Shown here: positions 23,784-31,460 of the stretch, in pieces
Layout: every line of letters begins with the position of its first letter
Position numbering within the stretch: the stretch's first letter is position 1
Source: Lachnospiraceae bacterium
Lineage (GTDB): Bacteria > Bacillota > Clostridia > Lachnospirales > Lachnospiraceae
NCBI GenBank assembly: GCA_003979345.1
Contig: RYVZ01000006.1
Location: 50,913 to 114,912, forward strand
DNA: 64,000 nt
Direction of reading: 5' to 3'
Program-made: the position numbers and the translations under genes
Notes under the pieces: generated by a model
What the model saw: the letters and a program-made list of their open reading frames with translations, nothing else
Databases searched by the model: none
Told to the model about the DNA's origin: nothing

Positions 23784-24995
23784 ATGAGCATGAAAGCATA
23801 TATCGATGAGGCGGAATCGGTTCTGCTCCACACATATAACCGCTATCCGGTCGTGCTGGATAAGGGGGACGGCGTGTACCTTTATGATATCGATGGAAAG
23901 CGGTATCTCGATTTCGCATCCGGCATCGGCGTTTTTGCACTCGGATATCATAATCAAGAATATAATGACGCATTAAAGGCGCAGATCGACAAATTGCTTC
24001 ACACGTCCAATTATTATTATAATGTGCCTGCGATTGAAGCGGCGAAAAAATTAAAAGAGATTTCCGGCATGGACCGCGTGTTTTTTACAAATTCGGGCGC
24101 GGAAGCCGTTGAGGGCGCGATCAAGGCGGCGCGCAAGTACGCATACTTAAAGGACGGGAAAACGGATCATGAGATCATTGCCATGAATCACTCGTTTCAC
24201 GGGCGTACGATGGGAGCGCTCTCGGTGACGGGTACGCCGAAATACAGGGAAGCCTTTGAACCGGGCATCGGCAACATCCGGTTTGCAGACTTAAACGATC
24301 TTGAGAGTGTACTTTGCCGGATAACGGACAAAACCTGTGCTGTTCTATTTGAGACCGTGCAGGGCGAGGGCGGTATTCATCCGGTTTCGGAAGAATTTCT
24401 GCGCGGCGTGAAAGCGCTCTGTGAGGAGCGGGATATTCTTTTGATCTTAGATGAGATCCAGTGCGGAATGGGAAGGACCGGGGAGTATTTTGCATGGCAG
24501 CGCTATGGCATAAAGCCGGATATCATGGTGAGCGCCAAGGCGCTTGGCTGCGGCGTGCCGGTCGGCGCGTTTCTGATGAATGAAAAAGTCGGCGCACATT
24601 CGCTTGCGGCGGGCGATCACGGCACGACATACGGCGGCAATCCGTTTGCGTGTGCGGCAATCTGCAAGGTGTTTGAGCTTTATGAAAAGAACGGCGTGCT
24701 TGAAAACGTGAACCGCGTGGGCACATATCTTGAGAGATGCTTAGACAGGCTTGCAAAGACACATGAGGAAATCATAGAGCGCCGTGGAAAAGGTCTGATG
24801 CAGGGACTGGAATTTGACAGGCCGGCGGCGCCGTATATCAGCGCCGCGCTGGAAAAAGGACTGATCCTGATCAATGCGGGGCCAAATATTATCCGGCTCC
24901 TGCCGCCGCTTGTGATTGGGGAAGCGGAAGTGGATCAGATGATCGGTATACTTGAAGAATGCATAAAGCAGGAACGGCAGACTGCAAAACACTGA
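23784..24995 (+). CDS. argD: Acetylornithine aminotransferase
   Basis: A 403-residue class III PLP aminotransferase. The start MSMKAYIDEAESVLLHTYNRYP is fixed by AGAAAGGAAG upstream. Motifs: FTNSGAEAVEGAIKAARKYA, NHSFHGRTMGALSVTG, LFETVQGEGG, LILDEIQCGMGRTG, and SAKALGCGVPVGAF, where the lysine of VSAKALG binds PLP. It transfers the amino group from glutamate to N-acetylglutamate semialdehyde. An ATG at 23679 would add a hydrophobic leader without ribosome site and is rejected. It is the last arginine gene on this strand, with argJ, argF, carAB and argH not seen in the window. Confidence 0.96.
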   Translation: MSMKAYIDEAESVLLHTYNRYPVVLDKGDGVYLYDIDGKRYLDFASGIGVFALGYHNQEYNDALKAQIDKLLHTSNYYYNVPAIEAAKKLKEISGMDRVFFTNSGAEAVEGAIKAARKYAYLKDGKTDHEIIAMNHSFHGRTMGALSVTGTPKYREAFEPGIGNIRFADLNDLESVLCRITDKTCAVLFETVQGEGGIHPVSEEFLRGVKALCEERDILLILDEIQCGMGRTGEYFAWQRYGIKPDIMVSAKALGCGVPVGAFLMNEKVGAHSLAAGDHGTTYGGNPFACAAICKVFELYEKNGVLENVNRVGTYLERCLDRLAKTHEEIIERRGKGLMQGLEFDRPAAPYISAALEKGLILINAGPNIIRLLPPLVIGEAEVDQMIGILEECIKQERQTAKH

Positions 24996-25080
24996 TCAGT
25001 CCCGGGTATATGCAGGTATGCGGATTTTGTTTATATGACTGTGCCGGAGGCGGGCGGTCAGGGAAGGTAGCAGCAATAAA

Positions 25081-26688
25081 ATGAATCTGAGAATGAGACT
25101 GGCAGTCGTACTGCTGATCGTCTGTGCGCTGGCACTGGAAATCTATGTCGGTGCGGTCGATACCGAAGTGCGGGAGCGCGGCGATGATACGGAATATATA
25201 GCAAAGGATACGATTACGCTTTGGTATACGGACGGGGCGCTGACGGATTATTTAAGCAGTGTTGCGCTGACTTATTATGAAAACACAGATGTTCATGTGG
25301 AACTGGAGCTTGTTTCCGGATTGGAATATTTGGAGACGATCAATCAGAACAGCGTTCACAACCATCAGTATCCGGATATGTTCATTATCGGAAACGATTC
25401 ACTTGGAAAAGCGTATCTTTCCGGTCTGGCAAGCGAAGTGAAAGATGCGGAGGGTGTGCTGACAGATGACTACTTTTGCAGCACGGCGCTGAATGCGGTG
25501 ACTTATGACGGGCGTTATGTAGCGTATCCGATGTATTATGAGACGAGCTATCTTTTATATAACCGGACATATTTAGAGCAGATCGCACAGGCGCAGGTGC
25601 TGGCGGAATGGGCTTATGCGAAGGAGAATCCACAGGGGACGGACAGTGCGGACGATACCGCTGACAATGCAGATAATACGGGCGATACTCTGGACGGTAC
25701 AGATGAAACGGCGAACAATACCGAGGATACCGCAGATGGTGCAGAAAAAGCGCCTGTCTGGGATGAAAGCGTTCTGCTTCTTTCGGAAGAAGAATTTCTT
25801 GCAAGCCCGGAATATGAGCAGCGGCTATCTGACTATGTGGAGGCGCTTGTACCGGATAGTATAGAGGATATCTTAAATTTTGCGGATGAATATGATGCGC
25901 CGGAAAATGTAGAGTCCATTTTCAAATGGGATGTTTCCGATATTTTCTATAATTATTTTTTTGCAGGTGATTCCATTCAGATCGGCGGCGCTGCGGGAGA
26001 CGATCCCGATGTGATCGAAATTTATAATGAGAATACGATCCGGTGTCTGAATATTTATCAGGATCTGAATCAATTCTTTTCCATCGAAGCGGATACGACG
26101 ACGTATGCGAGTGTCATGCAGGAATTTATGGATGGAAAGATTATTTTTACGATCGCGACAACGGACGCAGTCGAGATGCTTGTGGAGGCAGGAGCGGAGG
26201 GGCGTTTTATCTATGATTACGGCGTTGACCTGATCCCTGATCTGTCAGATGAACTGGCGGCAAAGGAAGTATCAGTGACCAGCTGTGTTGCAATCAATGG
26301 TTACAGTGATAAAAAGGCTGAGGCAAACGCATTTGCAAGTTATATCTGTGCAGGTTATGCGGATTCCATGTATGCAAGAACGGGAAAGGCAGCCGCACGA
26401 AGGGAAGTACAGCACGGGAACCCGGTATTTTACACGATCGAGCAGGCGTATGAGCTGTCGGTTCCAATGCCGAAGGTCGTGGAGTCAAGTAATTTCTGGG
26501 TAGAGCTGGAAATGTGTTTTACGAATATCTGGCTCGGGGATGATGCGAACTTTACCTTAAAAAAGCTATCGGAGCAGATCAAAAAACAGATTACCGGTGA
26601 AGATGTGGTTGAGACTTATATAGAAATCGCCGAGGAAGAGGAGACCTACACGGACGAAGGTATGGATTCCGGGGAAGACGGCGAATGA
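25081..26688 (+). CDS. Extracellular solute-binding protein, orphan
   Basis: A 535-residue secreted or membrane-anchored protein resembling family 1 (sugar-type) solute-binding proteins. The N-terminus MNLRMRLAVVLLIVCALALEI is a signal/anchor without lipobox. Family-like features are DTITLWYTDGALTDYL at the start of the mature domain, PDMFIIGNDSLGKAYLSG, VAYPMYYETSYLLYNR, and the tail MPKVVESSNFWVELEMCFTNIW. An Asp/Thr/Asn-rich repetitive stretch (about residues 185-222, e.g. DNTGDTLDGTDET) interrupts the fold. No permease or ATPase genes are adjacent, so the transport partner is unknown. The gene follows argD by 85 bases. Confidence 0.8.
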   Translation: MNLRMRLAVVLLIVCALALEIYVGAVDTEVRERGDDTEYIAKDTITLWYTDGALTDYLSSVALTYYENTDVHVELELVSGLEYLETINQNSVHNHQYPDMFIIGNDSLGKAYLSGLASEVKDAEGVLTDDYFCSTALNAVTYDGRYVAYPMYYETSYLLYNRTYLEQIAQAQVLAEWAYAKENPQGTDSADDTADNADNTGDTLDGTDETANNTEDTADGAEKAPVWDESVLLLSEEEFLASPEYEQRLSDYVEALVPDSIEDILNFADEYDAPENVESIFKWDVSDIFYNYFFAGDSIQIGGAAGDDPDVIEIYNENTIRCLNIYQDLNQFFSIEADTTTYASVMQEFMDGKIIFTIATTDAVEMLVEAGAEGRFIYDYGVDLIPDLSDELAAKEVSVTSCVAINGYSDKKAEANAFASYICAGYADSMYARTGKAAARREVQHGNPVFYTIEQAYELSVPMPKVVESSNFWVELEMCFTNIWLGDDANFTLKKLSEQIKKQITGEDVVETYIEIAEEEETYTDEGMDSGEDGE

Positions 26689-26769
26689 TGATGCGTGCAG
26701 CGTGAAAGACAGTGAATAATGATGCGCGCAGCGTGAAAGACGGCGGATGATGATACGCTGAGCGCGGAG
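26677..26769 (+). repeat. 31-bp tandem repeat, three copies, across the stop codon
   Basis: Units start at 26677, 26708 and 26739. The first two share the core AATGATG-x-GCAGCGTGAAAGAC; the third is more diverged. The first copy contains the last codons and TGA stop of the solute-binding gene, so the repeat grew from coding sequence into the untranslated region. Confidence 0.85.
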
Positions 26770-26884
26770 GAACGGGCGGACATGCATAAAGCCGGAAAAT
26801 GCTTCGTGACTGCATAAAAGTCCGGTCATGGGATATCCTTTTTTGTAAAGAATCAATATTCTTAAAAAATGAAAGGGAGTCCGT

Positions 26885-27325
26885 ATGATTGGATTTTTGA
26901 TCGCGATGCTTTCCGGTGCGCTGATGAGCGTGCAGGGCGTCTTTAATACACAGGTATCGAAAACGGCGGGGACATGGACGACGAACGCGTTTGTGCAGTT
27001 TACCGCCTTTGTTGTATGTCTTGCCGTATGGGGGGCCACGGAACGCAGCTCATTTGGCGCGCTGCTGAAGGTGGAACCGAAATATCTGCTGCTCGGCGGT
27101 GTGCTCGGCGCGGTGATCACCTTGACGGTCATAAAGAGCATGGCGGCGCTGGGTCCGGCGTTTTCAGCGATGCTGATCGTGACAGCACAGGTGGCAGTCT
27201 CCTATCTGATCGAGTTATTCGGGCTGTTCGGCGTGCAGAAAGCGGAATTTGAACTGCGTAAGCTGATCGGGCTGCTCATTGTGATCGGGGGGATGATCCT
27301 GTTCGAGTGGAAATCGAAGGCTTAG
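26885..27325 (+). CDS. YdcZ/DUF606 DMT-superfamily membrane protein
   Basis: A 146-residue membrane protein with about five hydrophobic segments. The N-terminal IAMLSGALMSVQGVFNTQVSK and the region LGGVLGAVITLTVIKSMAALGPAFSAMLIVTAQV, with QLIGLLIVIGGM-like ending, match the YdcZ (DUF606) half of the DMT transporter superfamily. Such proteins may act as dimers of small subunits. GGGAG upstream supports the ATG. Substrate unknown. No partner gene is adjacent. Confidence 0.87.
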   Translation: MIGFLIAMLSGALMSVQGVFNTQVSKTAGTWTTNAFVQFTAFVVCLAVWGATERSSFGALLKVEPKYLLLGGVLGAVITLTVIKSMAALGPAFSAMLIVTAQVAVSYLIELFGLFGVQKAEFELRKLIGLLIVIGGMILFEWKSKA

Positions 27326-27345
27326 ACTGGAAAATATCCTCATGC

Positions 27346-27395
27346 ATCGTCAAGTGATGAAATAGTATGTGAATCGTCAAGTGATAAAAAAGTAT
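27346..27395 (+). repeat. 27-bp-spaced direct repeat upstream of comEA
   Basis: ATCGTCAAGTGATGAAATAGTAT (27346-27368) recurs with three changes at 27373-27395. The two copies are 27 bases apart, 80-130 bases before the comEA promoter. They could bind a regulator, which is inference. Confidence 0.65.
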
Positions 27396-27448
27396 CAAAA
27401 TAGTCATGTTTTGCAAGTCATAAAATTGACGAAAAGCAAAATTCGGTC

Positions 27449-27477
27449 TTGTTTTTCAAAATCAGATAGCATACAAT
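27449..27477 (+). promoter_or_regulatory. Probable comEA operon promoter
   Basis: TTGTTT at 27449-27454 and TACAAT at 27472-27477 with a 17-base spacer, about 31 bases before the ATG at 27508. No clear ribosome site follows. Confidence 0.6.
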
Positions 27478-27507
27478 GATTACACGGTTATCATATGTCA
27501 TGATAGT

Positions 27508-28239
27508 ATGAGTATGCAGAGAACAAAATATATCGGGATATCGCTTGCATTTATGGCTCTGTTTGCGGGGACACTTTCGGGCTGCGGAAGCAAAGGCGGA
27601 GTGTTCTATGAAGCGTTGCAGGAGGATGGCGGGAATGCGGCGTCAGGAAGCCGTGCGGAGGAAGAGCGGGCGGCGGTATCGGACAGTCCTTTAGGAGAGA
27701 AGGCAGCGGCATCGGGAAATTGTGCGGAAGAAGAGGTGGCGGCGCCAGGCGGCGAAACTGAGAGAGAGAAGACTGACGTTGATGCTCCGCCGCCGTGCTA
27801 TGTACATATATGTGGCGCCGTGATGGTTCCCGGTGTCTATGAGGTGCCTGCGGGCAGCAGGCTTTATGAGGTGATCCTGCTTGCCGGCGGTATGTGTGCG
27901 GATGCCTGCGATTACTTAGTCAATCAGGCGCAGACGGTAAGCGACGGAATGCAGGTCTATATTCCTGCCGTGCAGGAAGTGCAGGGTGATTCGACAGTTC
28001 CGGTAGTTTTAGATTTTATAGCGGAGCAGGAAGCGGGCAGTCAGGATATACGCGTGGATATAAACAGTGCGACGAAAGAGCAGCTCATGACGCTTCCGGG
28101 CGTCGGGGATACGCGGGCACAGGCAATACTCGATTATCGCAGGGAAAACGGCGGTTTCTCGTCCATAGAAGATTTGATGAAGGTCAATGGCATTAAGCAG
28201 GGTGTCTATGACCGGTTAAAAGATTTCATAAAGGTGTAG
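27508..28239 (+). CDS. comEA: ComEA-family competence lipoprotein
   Basis: A 243-residue DNA receptor of the competence system. The signal sequence ends in a lipobox LSGC, so it would be lipid-anchored. After an Ala/Glu/Gly-rich linker (about 50-90) comes a SLBB domain (CYVHICGAVMVPGVYEVPAGSRLYEVI), and at the C-terminus a helix-hairpin-helix pair VDINSATKEQLMTLPGVG and GFSSIEDLMKVNGI that binds DNA. It usually precedes comEC, but here a response regulator, a kinase and a GerMN lipoprotein lie in between. No clear GGAGG stands at the start; an ATG six bases later is an alternative. Confidence 0.92.
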   Translation: MSMQRTKYIGISLAFMALFAGTLSGCGSKGGVFYEALQEDGGNAASGSRAEEERAAVSDSPLGEKAAASGNCAEEEVAAPGGETEREKTDVDAPPPCYVHICGAVMVPGVYEVPAGSRLYEVILLAGGMCADACDYLVNQAQTVSDGMQVYIPAVQEVQGDSTVPVVLDFIAEQEAGSQDIRVDINSATKEQLMTLPGVGDTRAQAILDYRRENGGFSSIEDLMKVNGIKQGVYDRLKDFIKV

Positions 28240-28244
28240 GGCAG

Positions 28245-28925
28245 ATGGCAAAGAAAGTGTTGGTTGTAGACGACGAAAAACTGATCGTGAAAGGAATCCG
28301 TTTCAGCTTAGAGCAGGATGGCATGGAAGTGGACAGCGCATTTGACGGTGAAGAGGCGCTTCAGAAGGTACGTGAGGGGCAATATGATCTGATTCTGCTG
28401 GATGTTATGCTTCCGAAGCTGACAGGATTTGAGGTCTGCCAGCAGATCCGTGATTTTTCCAATGTACCCATCGTGATGCTGACTGCGAAGGGTGATGACA
28501 TGGATAAGATTCTGGGGCTGGAGTACGGCGCGGATGATTATATTACGAAGCCGTTTAATATCCTTGAGGTGAAGGCGCGCATCAAGGCGATCATGAGGAG
28601 GACCGGCGTAAAAGAGAAGGCGGCAAAAAAGCTGGAATACGGAGAACTTAATCTTGACTGCGAGTCCAGGCGTGTTTATATCGCTGGCAGGGAACTGAAT
28701 CTGACGGCAAAAGAATTTGATGTTTTGGAGCTGCTTGTCTTAAATCCGAATAAAGTATACAGCCGTGAGAATCTGCTAAAGATCGTGTGGGGCGCTGATT
28801 ATCCGGGCGACGTGCGCACAGTCGATGTCCATATCAGGCGTCTTAGGGAAAAAATCGAGCTGAATCCGAGCGAGCCGAAGTATGTGCATACCAAGTGGGG
28901 CGTCGGTTATTATTTCAAGGGATAA
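28245..28925 (+). CDS. OmpR-type response regulator
   Basis: A 226-residue regulator. The receiver domain has VLVVDDEKLIVKGI, phosphoacceptor in ILLDVMLPKLTG near residue 53, T in VMLTAKGDD and K in DYITKPFN. A winged-helix OmpR/PhoB DNA-binding domain follows, with LTAKEFDVLELLVLNPNKVYSRENLL, VHIRRLREKI and VWGVGYYF. It starts five bases after the comEA stop and nine bases before the sensor kinase, so all belong to one operon. Confidence 0.95.
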   Translation: MAKKVLVVDDEKLIVKGIRFSLEQDGMEVDSAFDGEEALQKVREGQYDLILLDVMLPKLTGFEVCQQIRDFSNVPIVMLTAKGDDMDKILGLEYGADDYITKPFNILEVKARIKAIMRRTGVKEKAAKKLEYGELNLDCESRRVYIAGRELNLTAKEFDVLELLVLNPNKVYSRENLLKIVWGADYPGDVRTVDVHIRRLREKIELNPSEPKYVHTKWGVGYYFKG

Positions 28926-28934
28926 GACAAGGTT

Positions 28935-30410
28935 ATGTTTCTGAAGATCAAGCACTTTCTATCCAAAATCAAAATTCTTCGCAGCTTTTTAGTGCGTATA
29001 TTTATCATCATCGTTTTAGTGGGCTCTCTGCCCAGTCTTTTTATCCGTTACGGAATCTTATCAACATATACGGAGCGTGCGATTTCCCTGCGTATTTCTG
29101 ACGTGCAGACGCAGGGAAGAATCCTTGCGAATCATTTGGTCACTTACAATTATTTGCAGGATTCCACATCCGAAGTCATCAACGCGGAGCTGTCCCAACT
29201 GGCGGAGGTCTATAACGGGAGAGTATTGATCGTTGATCAAAACTTTAAGGTGATCAAGGATACGTATGGTCTCAGTGTCGGAAAGTTCATGGTTTCTGAG
29301 GAAATCATCAAATGTTTTAATGGTGAAAATACGACAAATTATGATGAGAAGAACCAATATATTGAAATGACGATACCGATCGTGGTATCGGTCGAACAGA
29401 CAAATCCGGAAGGACAGAGTGTTTCCACGTCGGTCGTGCAGGGCGTTCTCCTGATCAGTGTATCGACTGAGAGTACACAGATGACGCTTCGCCTTTTGAA
29501 CCGGAACGCAGTGCTGATCGAGCTTGCGCTTTTTATCCTGATCGTCGGGATTGCGGGAGGCATTGCCTATCTGGTCACCAGGCCGTTCCATCATGTTACG
29601 AGCGAGATCCAGAAATTGCAGGCAGGGCATTATAATGATAAAATATCAGTTCCGGAGTACTGGGAGACTGAGCGTATTTCGGATGCATTCAATGAACTCT
29701 ATGCCAGGATCCGTGTGCTGGATGAGTCGCGTGATGAATTTGTTTCCAACGTTTCTCATGAACTGAAGACACCGATGACGTCGATGAAAGTTCTTGCCGA
29801 TTCGCTCTTAATGCAGGAGGATGTACCGGCGGAGCTGTATCGTGAATTCATGGTCGATATTGCGGATGAGATAGACCGGGAGAATAAGATCATCAACGAT
29901 CTGCTTTCCCTTGTCAAAATGGATAAGACGAAGGCAGACTTAAATATCGCCCAGACAGATATCAATGCACTGCTTGAACTGATCCTAAAGAGGCTGCGCC
30001 CGATTGCGATCAAGCGCGATGTAGAGATCACGCTCGAATGTATCCGTCCGGTTACTGCGGAAGTAGATGAAGTCAAGCTGACACTGGCAATTTCCAATCT
30101 GGTGGAAAATGCCATAAAGTATAATAATGAACACGGATGGGTAAAGGTGCTCTTAGATGCTGATCATCAGTATTTTACCGTAGAGGTCTCTGACTCCGGG
30201 CTTGGTATCCCGGAGGAGGCAATGGATCACATTTATGAGCGGTTTTACCGTGTGGATAAGTCGCATTCGCGTGAGATCGGCGGGACGGGACTGGGTCTTG
30301 CCATTACCAGAAGTGCGATTCTGATGCATCGGGGCACGATCAGGGCATCCAGCACGGTCGGGGAGGGAACAACGTTTTTGGTGCGGATACCGCTCATTTA
30401 TGTGAAGTAA
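28935..30410 (+). CDS. Sensor histidine kinase
   Basis: A 491-residue membrane kinase. One hydrophobic segment near residues 17-38 and another near 188-212 bracket an extracytoplasmic domain of about 150 residues. A HAMP region follows, then the DHp helix with EFVSNVSHELKTPMTSMKV, whose histidine is the phosphorylation site, and an ATPase domain with NLVENAIKYNN (N box), VSDSGLGIPEE (G1), FYRVDKSHSR (F) and GTGLGLAI (G2). It pairs with the preceding regulator. The ligand of the external domain is unknown. Confidence 0.95.
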   Translation: MFLKIKHFLSKIKILRSFLVRIFIIIVLVGSLPSLFIRYGILSTYTERAISLRISDVQTQGRILANHLVTYNYLQDSTSEVINAELSQLAEVYNGRVLIVDQNFKVIKDTYGLSVGKFMVSEEIIKCFNGENTTNYDEKNQYIEMTIPIVVSVEQTNPEGQSVSTSVVQGVLLISVSTESTQMTLRLLNRNAVLIELALFILIVGIAGGIAYLVTRPFHHVTSEIQKLQAGHYNDKISVPEYWETERISDAFNELYARIRVLDESRDEFVSNVSHELKTPMTSMKVLADSLLMQEDVPAELYREFMVDIADEIDRENKIINDLLSLVKMDKTKADLNIAQTDINALLELILKRLRPIAIKRDVEITLECIRPVTAEVDEVKLTLAISNLVENAIKYNNEHGWVKVLLDADHQYFTVEVSDSGLGIPEEAMDHIYERFYRVDKSHSREIGGTGLGLAITRSAILMHRGTIRASSTVGEGTTFLVRIPLIYVK

Positions 30411-30517
30411 GAAAAGTTTGAAAGTTTCTTACAAACCTGGAGAAAGCAGGCAATTGCCTATTGGAGAAAGGCAAACCGGATTTGAGATTCTGCAAAGCGG
30501 AATCATGGAGGTTTCGT

Positions 30518-31450
30518 ATGATAGGAAAAAAGCTTGTGCCGGCAGTGCTGATCATCGTGCTGATCATGATTATTGCGGGAGGCTGCGGCAGGCATGGGGT
30601 CGTTGATACCGGGAATATGGTGAAATATGATGTGTACTTCTTAAATAGTGAAGAGACAAAAGTAACTCCGGTCGAAACTGCAGTGCAGCGTGGAGAAGTG
30701 ACGAACGAGCTGACGGGGCTGATCGAGGTGATGCAGAGGAAACCGGAGGATCTTTCCCTGCATGCGCCGTTTGATTATTCATTTGGCGTAAACGGCGTCA
30801 GCCTGAACGGGGAACAGGTCATTGTTAATTTTGACGAGCAATATTTGGAACTGAAATCCACGACGGCTGTTCTGATTCGCGCAGCGATCGTGCGTACATT
30901 GACGCAGGTAGAGGGAGTGACCTGTGTCAGTTTTCAGATCAATGGTCAGCCGCTGACAGATTCTGCGGGAAATCCGCTGGGCATCCTGACTGCGGACATG
31001 TTTATAGATAACGGGGGTACGGAGATCAATGCCTATGAGACGGCAACACTGACGCTGTATTTTACGAACGAGACTGGAGATATGCTTGTTTCCGAGAAGC
31101 GGGAAGTCGAGTATAACAGTAATATTGCATTGGAGCGGATCGTTGTCGATCAGATTCTGGCAGGGCCGGAAAAGCGGGGCGTGTACCCGACCATAAACCC
31201 CGAGACGGGAGTGGTCTCGGTTTCTATTAAGGACGGGATATGTTATGTTAATCTGGATCAGAACTTTCTGACACAGGTTTATAATGTGACGTCCGAAGTT
31301 ACGATCTATTCGATCACCAATTCCCTGATTGAGCTTGGGGGCGTCAATCAGGTGCAGATCATGGTGGAAGGGGAGTCAAATCTGATGTATCGGGAAAAGA
31401 TCAGTTTGGACACCTTGTTTGAGAGAAATCTGGAGCTGATCGAAAAATAG
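30518..31450 (+). CDS. GerMN-domain lipoprotein
   Basis: A 310-residue lipoprotein: signal AVLIIVLIMIIAGGC, mature domain starting at C. Two GerMN-type halves of about 110 residues are visible, each with a strand like YDVYFLNSEETKVTPVE and TATLTLYFTNETGDMLV, and the motif VNLDQNFL. GGAGG at 30507-30511 precedes the ATG at 30518, so the longer frame from 30461 is not used. A RR-HK-GerMN lipoprotein trio recalls MtrA-MtrB-LpqB of actinobacteria, where the lipoprotein modulates the kinase; that parallel is inference. Confidence 0.88.
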   Translation: MIGKKLVPAVLIIVLIMIIAGGCGRHGVVDTGNMVKYDVYFLNSEETKVTPVETAVQRGEVTNELTGLIEVMQRKPEDLSLHAPFDYSFGVNGVSLNGEQVIVNFDEQYLELKSTTAVLIRAAIVRTLTQVEGVTCVSFQINGQPLTDSAGNPLGILTADMFIDNGGTEINAYETATLTLYFTNETGDMLVSEKREVEYNSNIALERIVVDQILAGPEKRGVYPTINPETGVVSVSIKDGICYVNLDQNFLTQVYNVTSEVTIYSITNSLIELGGVNQVQIMVEGESNLMYREKISLDTLFERNLELIEK

Positions 31451-31460
31451 CGATCTGCCT

